A stretch of 64,000 nucleotides of DNA from UBA1672 sp964351365 (lineage in GTDB: Bacteria > Pseudomonadota > Alphaproteobacteria > Micavibrionales > Micavibrionaceae). Made by a program: the position numbers and the translations under genes. Below the pieces are notes generated by a model. That model searched no databases, was not told where the DNA came from, and saw only the letters and a list, made by a program, of their open reading frames with translations. Positions 7,199 through 16,239 of this stretch are shown here, piece after piece (within the stretch, counting starts at the first letter, position 1; every line of letters begins with the position of its first letter). The DNA lies in contig CAYGNP010000002.1 of assembly GCA_964351365.1 (NCBI GenBank), forward strand, positions 62,001 to 126,000. Reading direction: 5' to 3'.

Positions 7199-10138
7199 GA
7201 TACCCTTGATTGCTTCCTCGGCGATGTCCTCAACAGGGTTAGTTTTTTTCTGTTCCTGCTGTTGCTGGCTGTTATCATTTCCGGCGGCGGGCTGTTCGTT
7301 ATTATTCTCACGCGCGGTTGGAAGGCCGAGTTTATCGCTTAGAAGTTTATCAAATTTGCGTTGGATCTTGCGGTTGAGATAATCATTCAGCAGCCCCTGC
7401 CCGAATGTTTGAGCCGGATTATCCAGTGATCCCTTGAAGGCCATTTCAAACGGTGGCACATCTGAAGGTGCATCAGCCGTTCCCTTTACAGTCATTTTGT
7501 GTTTTGTGTCCAGCGTCCAGTTAGGAAGATTAATATTGCCGTTTGTATCGATAGAGGCTTTGGAGCCATCCAGTAAAATATTGTTCAGGGCCACAATGCC
7601 GTTTTTAATGGCAAAGCCGCCGGTTAGCGTTTCAAAGGCGGTGCTGCCGCCACCTGTCGTTCCCTTCCATAACTGCGTTAGACTGTCGCCCGGCTTGCTT
7701 TCGTCTGAAAGGGCACGCGCGAACCGCGTGATATCAACGCCTTGAAGAACCAAATCTGAACCACTCGTTGTCCCCTGCCCGCTTAGATCAAGAATGAGAG
7801 CCGCCACGCTCGCGCCGGAGCTTTTCAGGGTCATGTCTACTCCACCTTTGCCGGAAATATTAACAAGTTGAGTTCCTATAAGGGATTTGGTGAGTTGACC
7901 CATATCCACATTTTGAAACGCAGTTGTGCTTTCGAAGTAAATTGGTTGGCGAGGCTGTGCGACTGTTTGCAGCTTCATCGACGTGTCAATTGAGCCGCCG
8001 TAAACGCCTGCTTTCAGGTCAGTAATGACCAGATTTCCGTCTTTAAGACTAAGGTTCATTGCAGGACTTTGGAGCGGCCACACACCGTACTGAATTGACT
8101 GAGCACTTAACAAAATATCTGCATTGATGGTGTGAAGGGCACTGACATCAATCGGGTCTTTTGACCAGCGTGCCTGACTTTTTGGTGCGCCTTGCGGTGC
8201 GACGACTGAGTTCAACGTGATTTTACCAAAGTTCAGCGCGCCTTTTATACTAGGTACTTTACCACCTGTGTTGATATCCAATTGCCCCTGAACCGTTATT
8301 CCAGAGAGATCCCCTTTAATATCCCTGAGGCTGTAGGATTGTCCCTGCTGGTTCACTTTTGCATAGAAATCAAGTGGCTTAGCAAAATTTTTATCCGCAA
8401 TTTTTGTTCCACTCAATGTCTCAATGGCGCGGGCCATGTTGCCATGCTTGAGTTGCAGGATAAGGTCACTCAGGGTGAGCTTGTTTAGCGGATCATTGAC
8501 ACGGCCCTTGGCGATGACCTCTCCGCCCAAGGCGCTTATGTTAGTGGTCATGTCCAACTGATCAAGTGAGCCGGAAAGCTTTGATTTCAGGTTCAATTTT
8601 TGAATTTGCGCCGGAAGAGATGATACATCTACATCAAACCACTGCGCCAAAGCTTTAATATTTGGGCTGCTGATATCCACATATGCGTTTATAGCAGGAT
8701 TTGATTGCAGGGCAGCGATGCCCGATGACATCTTTATGGAACTTCCCGCGATGTCTTTTATGCTCAAATCAGAAAGGTTGAATTTATCCTCGGTTAAGTC
8801 AACTGAGGCGCTCAAGCCATTGATCTCCTTCCCCTGCAAAAGAACCTTAGATGCGTTGAGCGAAAGCGTGAGGTCAATAGGAAGTGCAAATGCGCTTATG
8901 CTTTGTTTGATATCAACTGATGGTGCATTTGCGGCTCCCGTAGTTACTGGTTTTGTAAAATCATTGAGGTCAAGCTGCTTTGCGGTCAGGTTGATTGCGG
9001 CCTTTGCGCGCTGCTTTTCTTTTGGGAACTGAATTGAGCCATTCAGAGTCACTTCGTTTTTATCAAGGGTCAATGATGTCTTGTTAAACTTGGCCTGAGT
9101 TGCATCGCCAGTGAGGTTTAAATCAAGCCGCGCCGTTTTGAATGGTGTGTCTGGCCCTATTAGTGTTGCCAGGTTTACATCGCCTTGTGTTTTTAAAGTC
9201 AGCTCATAGGATAGTGGATCGAGCGGAAGGATTAATGCGCCCTTGATGAGCTGCTCGCCAATTTTCATTTCGACATTTTTATATTCTATTTTTTTTGCAT
9301 CTGCTGTTAGCAGGCCTCTGGCCACCAACTGCTTGATCTTGCTTTGCGGCGCAAGTTTTGAGACATCTTCAATTTCAATGATTGTCTGGCCTTGAAGGGA
9401 AGCGCTCTCTTTCGTACTGATTACACCTTTGTAGTTAACCTTAATTCCGCTCGGCGCTACGCTCAATGTAAGATCCGGTGTAATAAGGCCTGTTTTCGAG
9501 TCATAGGCATCCGTTTTAAGATCAAATCCTAGGGCGTAGCCATTGAAAAACGAAGAGCCTTGAGCGGTATATGGCCCTGTTAAGCTTTGCGCACTCAGGT
9601 CAATGTTTATATTTTGAACTTTTGTCTCTGCCTGCGCCGCGTGATCATAATAAGTCAGGATACCGTCTTTGATTCTGATATTATCAAGCGATATTTCAGG
9701 CGTATCATTGGCATTAGTCTTTGTGTTTTTTGTCTGATCGGCGGATGATAATTTATCTGTCAGGGCACTGAAGGTTCCATCTTTAAACTTTTCGATATTT
9801 ATTATGGGATCTATAATTGCAATAGATTGTATTTGAACCTGCTGCTTTAGAAGCGGAATCAGGGCTACATTTACCTCCAACCTCTTTACGGAAAGTAGCG
9901 TATCGTATTTTTGACCTTTGGGGGTTTTTAGTGTCGCATCTTCCATTGAAAAACTGGGAAATGGTAATAATGTAAAGTTGAGATCGCCATTTATAGTTAA
10001 ATCATAATCCGTGTATTTTTTAACCTCTTCAGTTGCCTGCCCCTTATATGCATTCCAGTCTATAAATCCTGGTGCGACCAACGCGCCAATTACAGAGATG
10101 ATGAGAAATGCAAAAACGAACACAATAAAGCGTTTCAT
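7178..10138 (-). CDS. AsmA family protein (large, membrane-anchored periplasmic)
   Basis: A 986-residue protein with an N-terminal signal-anchor (residues 2-24, hydrophobic FIVFVFAFLIISVIGALV) and a long beta-rich periplasmic body with repeated strand patterns. The segment GFIDWNAYKGQATEEVKKYT, followed by LNFTLLPFPSFSMEDATL, is the AsmA N-terminal domain; the C-terminal half (FALSDESKPGD..., GGFAIKNGIV) matches the AsmA C-terminal region. Such proteins are proposed to move or balance phospholipids between the two membranes. The tail is Gln/Asn-rich (about 945-970) before a final helix. It is the last gene after phaB and the cyclic-nucleotide-binding protein; an 87 bp gap suggests its own promoter is possible. 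Confidence 0.88.
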   Translation of the reverse strand: MKRFIVFVFAFLIISVIGALVAPGFIDWNAYKGQATEEVKKYTDYDLTINGDLNFTLLPFPSFSMEDATLKTPKGQKYDTLLSVKRLEVNVALIPLLKQQVQIQSIAIIDPIINIEKFKDGTFSALTDKLSSADQTKNTKTNANDTPEISLDNIRIKDGILTYYDHAAQAETKVQNINIDLSAQSLTGPYTAQGSSFFNGYALGFDLKTDAYDSKTGLITPDLTLSVAPSGIKVNYKGVISTKESASLQGQTIIEIEDVSKLAPQSKIKQLVARGLLTADAKKIEYKNVEMKIGEQLIKGALILPLDPLSYELTLKTQGDVNLATLIGPDTPFKTARLDLNLTGDATQAKFNKTSLTLDKNEVTLNGSIQFPKEKQRAKAAINLTAKQLDLNDFTKPVTTGAANAPSVDIKQSISAFALPIDLTLSLNASKVLLQGKEINGLSASVDLTEDKFNLSDLSIKDIAGSSIKMSSGIAALQSNPAINAYVDISSPNIKALAQWFDVDVSSLPAQIQKLNLKSKLSGSLDQLDMTTNISALGGEVIAKGRVNDPLNKLTLSDLILQLKHGNMARAIETLSGTKIADKNFAKPLDFYAKVNQQGQSYSLRDIKGDLSGITVQGQLDINTGGKVPSIKGALNFGKITLNSVVAPQGAPKSQARWSKDPIDVSALHTINADILLSAQSIQYGVWPLQSPAMNLSLKDGNLVITDLKAGVYGGSIDTSMKLQTVAQPRQPIYFESTTAFQNVDMGQLTKSLIGTQLVNISGKGGVDMTLKSSGASVAALILDLSGQGTTSGSDLVLQGVDITRFARALSDESKPGDSLTQLWKGTTGGGSTAFETLTGGFAIKNGIVALNNILLDGSKASIDTNGNINLPNWTLDTKHKMTVKGTADAPSDVPPFEMAFKGSLDNPAQTFGQGLLNDYLNRKIQRKFDKLLSDKLGLPTARENNNEQPAAGNDNSQQQQEQKKTNPVEDIAEEAIKGILGGILR

Positions 10139-10225
10139 TGAACGAGCCCTTTTTAAAATATGAAGTCACTGCATTTTAGCTGCGATGCCGCATAATCACA
10201 AGGGCAAAGCTTTTTTTGCTGTTTG

Positions 10226-10585
10226 TTATTGAATTTGTTTCTCGTTGGAGATTATCATTCTGTTGATCAACATCCGCACAACTGCACGTATTGTGGCGTC
10301 AGAGTTTTTGAGTTTTTCCTCAAATGCCATACGGGTAAGAACGATTAATGTGCAATCTTCTAATGCCTCAACGCAAGCAGAGCGTGCATTTCCACCTATC
10401 AATGCCATTTCTCCGCAGATATCGCCTGCTTCGAGCCTTGCAAGCTCGTACTGCTTGCTGTTTCTGGTTTTATACACGCGGGCTTTTCCGGCTTGAATAA
10501 GATAGGCCGAATAAGCATCATCACCCTCTTTGATGATGATGGCCCCTTTTGCCACGAAACGCCTTTCAAGGATGATATTGCCCAT
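10226..10585 (-). CDS. Single-domain cyclic-nucleotide-binding protein
   Basis: The 119-residue protein is little more than one cNMP-binding beta-roll: RFVAKGAIIIKEGD, then the phosphate-binding cassette GDICGEMALIGGNARSACVEA, with the Glu and Arg that contact the ribose-phosphate in CRP-type domains both present. It has no DNA-binding helix-turn-helix, kinase or channel domain, so it may act as a small cAMP/cGMP-responsive partner or simply use the fold. It lies 51 bp downstream of phaB in the same direction. Linkage of PHB synthesis to a cyclic nucleotide signal is possible but unproven. Confidence 0.85.
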   Translation of the reverse strand: MGNIILERRFVAKGAIIIKEGDDAYSAYLIQAGKARVYKTRNSKQYELARLEAGDICGEMALIGGNARSACVEALEDCTLIVLTRMAFEEKLKNSDATIRAVVRMLINRMIISNEKQIQ

Positions 10586-10636
10586 TAATTTTATTAGAAC
10601 AGAAATTTATAAATATTTCTATTTATAATTATAGGC

Positions 10637-11359
10637 TTAAATCATATATTGGCCGCCATTTGCGGAAATGGTCGCGCCGGTGACAAAGGCGGCTTTCTCT
10701 GAAGCAAGAAATGAGACAATAGCAGCAATTTCATCCGGTTTACCCATACGCATCTCAGGAATCTGGCGGATAATTGAATCAAGAACGTCTTTGGGGATGG
10801 ATTGTGTCATGTCTGTTTCAATGTAACCCGGGCATACAGCATTTACAGTCACGTTTTTAATTGCTGATTCAAGGGCTAATGCTTTTGTAAAACCAATCAT
10901 GCCCGCTTTGGCTGCGGAGTAGTTTGTTTGTCCGAACTGGCCCTTTTGCCCATTAATCGAGCTGATGTTAATAATCCGACCGAATTTGCGCTCTCTCATT
11001 TGTGTTATAACGGCGCGGCACATGTTAAAGCAGGAAGAGAGATTTGTTTGCAAAACCTCGTCCCAACTTTCTGGGGTCATTTTGTGCAACACGCCGTCGC
11101 GTGTAATCCCCGCATTATTAACGAGGACAGCTATATTGCCATGCTCTTCTTCAATTTTCTTAACGGCGTTCATCGATTCGTTAAAATCTGCAACATTAAA
11201 TTTTATTGTTGCGCAGCCTGTCTCTTCACGAAAGGCCTTTGCGGCTTCTTCATTGTGTTGAAAGGATGCGACGACGGTATAACCATCTTCCGTTAAAGCT
11301 TTTGAAATTGCTGCACCAATACCACGCGTTCCACCAGTTACAACAGCGACTTGACTCAT
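10637..11359 (-). CDS. phaB: Acetoacetyl-CoA reductase
   Basis: Reduces acetoacetyl-CoA to (R)-3-hydroxybutyryl-CoA with NADPH, the second step of PHB synthesis; cytosolic. The 240-residue short-chain dehydrogenase has the cofactor motif TGGTRGIG (8-15), NNAG, the catalytic Ser in ISSINGQKGQFGQ and the YSAAK Tyr/Lys pair. The SSINGQKGQFGQTNYSAAKAG context is characteristic of PhaB rather than FabG. It follows phaA by 28 bp on the same strand, completing a phaC-phaA-phaB order. Confidence 0.93.
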   Translation of the reverse strand: MSQVAVVTGGTRGIGAAISKALTEDGYTVVASFQHNEEAAKAFREETGCATIKFNVADFNESMNAVKKIEEEHGNIAVLVNNAGITRDGVLHKMTPESWDEVLQTNLSSCFNMCRAVITQMRERKFGRIINISSINGQKGQFGQTNYSAAKAGMIGFTKALALESAIKNVTVNAVCPGYIETDMTQSIPKDVLDSIIRQIPEMRMGKPDEIAAIVSFLASEKAAFVTGATISANGGQYMI

Positions 11360-11387
11360 ATGATTTACTTTCCTTAGTTTTTACGCA

Positions 11388-12563
11388 TTATCGTTCTACG
11401 CACAAAGCTATACCCATACCGCCGCCAATACACAAGGTGGCTAAACCCTTTTTCGAGTTACGGCGGTTCATTTCATGCAATAATGTGACAAGGATGCGGG
11501 CCCCTGATGCGCCAATTGGATGACCCAATGCGATTGCACCGCCGTTAACGTTTGTTTTTTCTGGGTCAAAACCAGTCTCTTTTAGTACGCAACAGGCTTG
11601 CGCAGCGAAGGCCTCGTTTGATTCAATGAGGTCCAGATCTGAAATGCTCCAGCCTGCTTTTTCCAGAGCAGCCTTTGATGCAGGTATAGGTCCTGTGCCC
11701 ATGATAGCCGGATCAACACCGCGCGTGGCCCATGACTTGATTGTGGCAAGGGGTGTGAGTTTGCGTTTCTTTGCTTCTGATTCGCGCATCAGAATAACTG
11801 CGGCTGCGCCATCATTGATGCCCGATGCATTTGCGGCAGTGACGGTTCCATCCTTTTTGAATGCAGGGCGAAGCTTGCCGAGGTTTTCTGCGGTTACTCC
11901 GGCGCGGGGAAACTCATCCTTATCGATGATGATTGTTTCCTTGCGGCTTTGAACCTCAACGGGGATGATTTCGTCTTTGAATTTGCCTTCTGCGATTGCC
12001 TGCTCTGCCTTGTTTTGTGACTTTGCAGCGAACTCATCTTGCTCCTCACGTGTGATTTTATACTTCTCGGCGATATTCTCGGCCGTGATGCCCATATGAA
12101 TGTCGTTGAAGCTATCCCACAAGCCATCAAGGATCATCGTGTCACGCATTGTTGCATCACCAAACTTGACCGCCTCGCGCAGGTGCATAACGTGCGGTGA
12201 AAGGCTCATATTTTCCTGACCGCCCGCGATAACAATATGTGCATCACCATTTGCGATTGCCTGCATCCCTAGTGCGACAGTACGCAGCCCAGAGCCGCAC
12301 ACCTGATTCACAGTCATAGCGGTGCAGCTATTTGACAAGCCTGCTTTGATCGCCGCCTGACGCGCAGGATTTTGGCCACAGCCAGCGGTCAAGACCTGCC
12401 CCATAAGCACCTCGTCTATGTCCTTGGGATCGATTTTTGTTTCTTTAATGATGGCGCTTATGACGCGCGCGCCTAAATCACTTGCAGGCACTGACGAGAG
12501 CCCTCCTCCCAATGTACCGATGGCTGTTCTTTTTGCGGCAACAATTACAATAGGGTCATGCAT
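11388..12563 (-). CDS. phaA: Acetyl-CoA acetyltransferase (beta-ketothiolase)
   Basis: Condenses two acetyl-CoA to acetoacetyl-CoA, the first step of PHB synthesis. The 391-residue length is standard. Thiolase motifs are VNQVCGSGLRTVALG with the nucleophilic Cys, IAGGQENMS, NVNGGAIALGHPIGASGAR (catalytic His) and LCIGGGMGIA with the second catalytic Cys near the C-terminus. It lies between phaC (83 bp upstream) and phaB (28 bp downstream) on the minus strand, so a PHB operon is likely. Confidence 0.95.
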   Translation of the reverse strand: MHDPIVIVAAKRTAIGTLGGGLSSVPASDLGARVISAIIKETKIDPKDIDEVLMGQVLTAGCGQNPARQAAIKAGLSNSCTAMTVNQVCGSGLRTVALGMQAIANGDAHIVIAGGQENMSLSPHVMHLREAVKFGDATMRDTMILDGLWDSFNDIHMGITAENIAEKYKITREEQDEFAAKSQNKAEQAIAEGKFKDEIIPVEVQSRKETIIIDKDEFPRAGVTAENLGKLRPAFKKDGTVTAANASGINDGAAAVILMRESEAKKRKLTPLATIKSWATRGVDPAIMGTGPIPASKAALEKAGWSISDLDLIESNEAFAAQACCVLKETGFDPEKTNVNGGAIALGHPIGASGARILVTLLHEMNRRNSKKGLATLCIGGGMGIALCVER

Positions 12564-12646
12564 AATTTAATAATCCGTTTCTTTGAAGCTCTAGATTGCA
12601 GGCGCATAGAATATCCGTGTGCCGGAAATTATCAAGTGTAAAATTC

Positions 12647-13723
12647 TTATGATTTAAGCCATTCCATCATGGGTATCCAGACCTTTTGTTGCGCCTGTTT
12701 TCCTGCGATGAGCCCTATATGGCCTGTATTTGATTCGATTATTGTCAGGCATTCTTCTTTTATTGCGTTTTTTGCGGCGGAAGCACATTTAAAGGGTACC
12801 AGTTTGTCGCCATGTGATGCCAGTATTAATGTACTTATTTTTGCTTGCGCATTCATGTTTACCAAAGTGTTTTTTGCAAACCATTCCTGAATGCAATGTT
12901 GCGCAATTTTTTGCGGGATATTTGTTCCATCATTGAGCCAATCCTCTACACTGACGAATAACTCTGCTTCGGGGCTTTCTTGATCCATTTCTGCAAATTT
13001 AATGAATTTTTTTGCAGAGCCATTTGGATCAAGGCTAGCGAATAATGCCTGAACCCATTCTGCGGGCAGATGGTTTTTCTCTTGAATGACCGGCAGGACA
13101 AAAGGTGACCATATTCTTACATTTTTTCCAAGTGTCGAGGATTTTTCCTGAAAGTCCCAAGGCGCGGCAAGCAGAATGAGTTTATTGATGTTACTGGAGA
13201 ATCGTTTGTGATGCGCAAGAAGTAAGGTGCCGCCCATGCAATATCCAAGCGCGTCAATTTTGGTTTTGTGCAGCGATGATAGATGTTCTATTGCGCTCTT
13301 TAGCCTATGTTCAATCAGTGTTTCTATGTTAATTTCTCTATCTTCTGTTTTGAAATCACCCCAATCAAGCAGGTAAGCCTGCCTGTTGTTCTCATTCAAC
13401 CATCTGAGCAGTGAGCATTGCGGGCTAAGGTCAAGGATGTATGATTTATTTATAAGTGAGGGCACCAAAATGATTGGATTTTTTTGGGCGGCATGTGTTT
13501 TGGGTTTTAAAAGGCGCACCTCGCCTTTTTGCCAAATTGTTTCTAATGGCAGGCGTGGTTGCGCAAAATTGTGCGATTGATACATTTGTATGCCGCGCAC
13601 CATTTTTACAGCATCACTATGGGATATTGATGGCCTAAGCTGACCGCTATACGCTGCAACACCCTGTGACGGTAGATTTGCCATTCCCAAATGAATGAAT
13701 AACGGGTGCAGTTCTTTGCGCAT
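12647..13723 (-). CDS. phaC: Short poly(3-hydroxyalkanoate) synthase-like alpha/beta protein
   Basis: Polymerises (R)-3-hydroxyacyl-CoA into storage polymer. The 358-residue protein has the modified lipase box GYCMGG with nucleophile Cys162, Asp306 in SHGDKLVP and His335 in NTGHIGL, i.e. the PHA synthase catalytic triad. PSLINKSYILDL and YLLDWGDF are further PhaC-like motifs. At 358 residues it is the size of class III synthases, far shorter than the ~580-residue class I enzymes, yet no phaE or class IV phaR subunit gene is adjacent. It precedes phaA and phaB and is divergent from the repressor gene phaR. Activity as synthase versus a related hydrolase cannot be settled here. Confidence 0.82.
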   Translation of the reverse strand: MRKELHPLFIHLGMANLPSQGVAAYSGQLRPSISHSDAVKMVRGIQMYQSHNFAQPRLPLETIWQKGEVRLLKPKTHAAQKNPIILVPSLINKSYILDLSPQCSLLRWLNENNRQAYLLDWGDFKTEDREINIETLIEHRLKSAIEHLSSLHKTKIDALGYCMGGTLLLAHHKRFSSNINKLILLAAPWDFQEKSSTLGKNVRIWSPFVLPVIQEKNHLPAEWVQALFASLDPNGSAKKFIKFAEMDQESPEAELFVSVEDWLNDGTNIPQKIAQHCIQEWFAKNTLVNMNAQAKISTLILASHGDKLVPFKCASAAKNAIKEECLTIIESNTGHIGLIAGKQAQQKVWIPMMEWLKS

Positions 13724-13750
13724 TTATTTCTCTTAGATCGGCCTCAAATT

Positions 13751-13790
13751 TGCTGCAGCACAAAAAAATATTGCGCTTATTGCACATGTG
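13751..13790. promoter_or_regulatory. TGC-rich palindromic sites between phaC and phaR, candidate PhaR operator
   Basis: The 140 bp between the divergent phaC and phaR genes holds a perfect 10-base palindrome TGCTGCAGCA (13751-13760), TTGC repeats at 13771 and 13780, and the palindrome CACATGTG (13783-13790). PhaR repressors of alphaproteobacteria such as Paracoccus bind TGC-rich sequences and autoregulate. The match is by content and position only; an exact PhaR consensus was not tested. Confidence 0.4.
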
Positions 13791-13863
13791 TCTTTTTTTT
13801 TGTTCGTTTTTGTGCATAATGTAATGATCAATTTATATACACAAGCCGATAAGAAGGTGCAAC

Positions 13864-14385
13864 ATGTCTAGTAGCAGCAATGGTAAGAGTAACCCCACTA
13901 TTATTAAGAAATATGCAAACCGCAGGCTTTATGACACAGGACGCAGCAGTTATGTAACTCTGGATGATTTGTGTGAGATGGTGCAAGAAAATCGTGATTT
14001 CGTTGTTCTTGATGCCAAGAGCGGCGACGATATTACGCGCAGTGTTTTGACACAGATTATTGCCGATCAGGAATCAAAAGATGAAACTTTGCTTCCGACA
14101 AATTTTATGCGCACGCTTATTAGTTTTTATGGCAATAATGCGCGGGCGATGCTGCCGAGCTATCTTGAGCAGACCATGAATGTTTTTGCGCAAAATCAGG
14201 AGCGGTTTCAAGAGCAGATTAATAAATCATTTGAAGGCATGCGTTCAATGGAAGGTTTATTTCCTCAGCCTAAAAATATTGAGGAGATGACACGCAAAAA
14301 CATGGAAATGTTTGAGAAGGCCATGAAAATGATGCCTCCGTTTAATATGGGTTATATGGGCGGGGATGACGCCAAAAAGGATTAA
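13864..14385 (+). CDS. phaR: Polyhydroxyalkanoate synthesis repressor PhaR
   Basis: Transcriptional repressor that also binds PHB granules and releases phasin and its own genes from repression when polymer accumulates. The 173-residue protein carries the conserved N-terminal DNA-binding region IIKKYANRRLYDTGRSSYVTLDDL (about 14-37; PHB/PHA accumulation regulator domain) and the central VLTQIIADQE motif. The C-terminal half is methionine- and glutamine-rich (MEMFEKAMKMMP), suited to the hydrophobic granule surface. It is divergent from phaC, with TGC-rich sites between them. No phasin gene lies nearby. Confidence 0.94.
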   Translation: MSSSSNGKSNPTIIKKYANRRLYDTGRSSYVTLDDLCEMVQENRDFVVLDAKSGDDITRSVLTQIIADQESKDETLLPTNFMRTLISFYGNNARAMLPSYLEQTMNVFAQNQERFQEQINKSFEGMRSMEGLFPQPKNIEEMTRKNMEMFEKAMKMMPPFNMGYMGGDDAKKD

Positions 14386-14392
14386 TAGACCT

Positions 14393-16150
14393 TTATTTTT
14401 TGCCTAGTGGTTTGGGCCCCTGCTTGAGCAGGTCTTCAGCGGCCAGTGAAGCGTCTTTTTGGATGCTCTCTGGCTGCTCTTCTTTTGTGGCATCATAAAT
14501 GTGGCCGCCTTTTTCATTAAGGATTGGCAAAACTTTATCAACCTTTGGGTATGACGTTTCCAGAACTTTTACATCTTCTGGCTCATCTGTTGAGAGCATG
14601 CCTTGTTTTTCGAACTTCACATCTGAATTACTTGGTTTTGTTTCCAGAAGTATTTGAGCATCATTGCTTGTCTGTTGCTGCTTTTCTGTTTTTTGAGACA
14701 AAAGGTCAATGCGCGCTTTTAAATTCTGATTTTCAAGACGCAGATCAGTAGCTTGTTTTTCTAACGATGATATTTGCGCACTTACATTTGTTACAGATGT
14801 ATTTGCGCGCAGGCTATCATTTTCCATACGAAGTTGTTTAACGGTGTCTTTTAGGCCTTCAAGCTTGTTTATGTACTGCCTTTGGCGCTCAAGCTCGGCA
14901 GATTGGTCTTCGTGACGGGCTAGGAGTTCCTGAGTTGATTTTGTGTTCGTGAGATTGGCATGGCCGGCCAGCTCGATTTTGCGTCTAAGTGACTGATTTT
15001 CAAGTGACAGCTCTTCTGCCTTTTTGGTTGCGTTGTCCGCCATAACCAGCATTTCGTTTTGCGCTCGAATTGTTTCTCTTAGGCTGTTATTTTGTGCCTG
15101 TAGCGCTGCAAGCTCATTATTCTTTTGATTGGATTGTTGGACGATTTGTGTATCAATTTTGTCCTGCAGGATTTGATTTTCTGTTTTGGCAGCAGTAAGC
15201 GACGCCATCAGTTCAGTAATTTTTTTATCTTTTTCTTTGATGGGCGCTGTTTGCTCACGCTCGTTTTCGGACTTAGCTAACGCGAGGGCATTCATAAGTT
15301 CGTTAATTTTTTGATCTTTTTCTTTGAGCGCTAGAGACTCACTATTTTTTGCAGCAACAACGTTTTGTTGTTTTGAAATCAGTTCGTTATTCTTTAATTT
15401 TAATGTTTCAAACTCACCCGCAGTTTTACTTATTTCGGTTTTCAAAGCCGCTTTTTCTTTTTCAAGGCGCTTTACAGATGTTTGCAGTGCCGAGATTTGA
15501 TTTTCTTTTTTCTGAAGATCAAGAATTTCTTTTTTTGAAGAATTATCAACATTAGCAGTTTGAAGTTGAAGCGCGCTATTGCGTTTTTCTAACTCAGCAA
15601 TCCGTGACCTGAGGGATGCAATTTCAACCAGATTTAGGTTTTGGTTACCTCTTTGTGAGAGTAATTTTTGGTTTTCTGATGCAAAACGCTCTGCATCTGC
15701 TCTGTCACGCAGCGCTTTTTCCTTCGTCGCTTTTAACTCACCTTGTAGACGCTCGTTTTGTTCATTTAGCGTGTATATTTTTCGTGCAAAGACATCTGAT
15801 GAGATTGTTGAGTCACTGTTCGTCTGGTTTAGCAGGGTTGTTAATCTGCGGTTTTCTTCCAGAAGAGCTTGTATGCGCGTATCATTTAAATCTGAGTAAT
15901 CTGGCTGTGGCGCGGCGCCTTGTTGCTGCATTCTGTTAATTGCCGCCCGGAGCTGTTCGTTTTCGCGTTCCAGACGGTTAATTTGTGCCTGAAGGTAATT
16001 TGAATTGTTCGCCTGCGAGCCATAAGGTTGTTGCTGGTTCCATTCTACTTTTTGCATATATGGGGCGTCAATGCGGTAATCCTGCGCGATTGAGGGCAGT
16101 GTAATCAGCATAAGTGCAGAGGTTGAAAGGATCAATTTTCGCGCGTTCAT
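14393..16150 (-). CDS. Exported long coiled-coil protein of unknown function
   Basis: A 585-residue protein with a signal peptide (residues 1-22, ending SIAQ-DYRI) and then almost continuous predicted coiled coil (about 50-500) built of leucine-led heptads with motifs such as LEKRNSALQLQ and LEKEKAALKTEI. The final 80 residues are acidic and non-coil. I recognise no enzymatic domain. Exported coiled coils may act as periplasmic scaffolds or division/envelope factors; this is speculation. It lies downstream of prfB (89 bp) and ends 7 bp from the convergent phaR. Confidence 0.75.
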   Translation of the reverse strand: MNARKLILSTSALMLITLPSIAQDYRIDAPYMQKVEWNQQQPYGSQANNSNYLQAQINRLERENEQLRAAINRMQQQGAAPQPDYSDLNDTRIQALLEENRRLTTLLNQTNSDSTISSDVFARKIYTLNEQNERLQGELKATKEKALRDRADAERFASENQKLLSQRGNQNLNLVEIASLRSRIAELEKRNSALQLQTANVDNSSKKEILDLQKKENQISALQTSVKRLEKEKAALKTEISKTAGEFETLKLKNNELISKQQNVVAAKNSESLALKEKDQKINELMNALALAKSENEREQTAPIKEKDKKITELMASLTAAKTENQILQDKIDTQIVQQSNQKNNELAALQAQNNSLRETIRAQNEMLVMADNATKKAEELSLENQSLRRKIELAGHANLTNTKSTQELLARHEDQSAELERQRQYINKLEGLKDTVKQLRMENDSLRANTSVTNVSAQISSLEKQATDLRLENQNLKARIDLLSQKTEKQQQTSNDAQILLETKPSNSDVKFEKQGMLSTDEPEDVKVLETSYPKVDKVLPILNEKGGHIYDATKEEQPESIQKDASLAAEDLLKQGPKPLGKK

Positions 16151-16239
16151 TATAAATCTCCATTAAAACAGAGGGATAGTTTATTATGTTAAGATTGAAT
16201 GCTCAAGGAAAAAATGGCCTTTTTGGAATAAAGTTTCAA

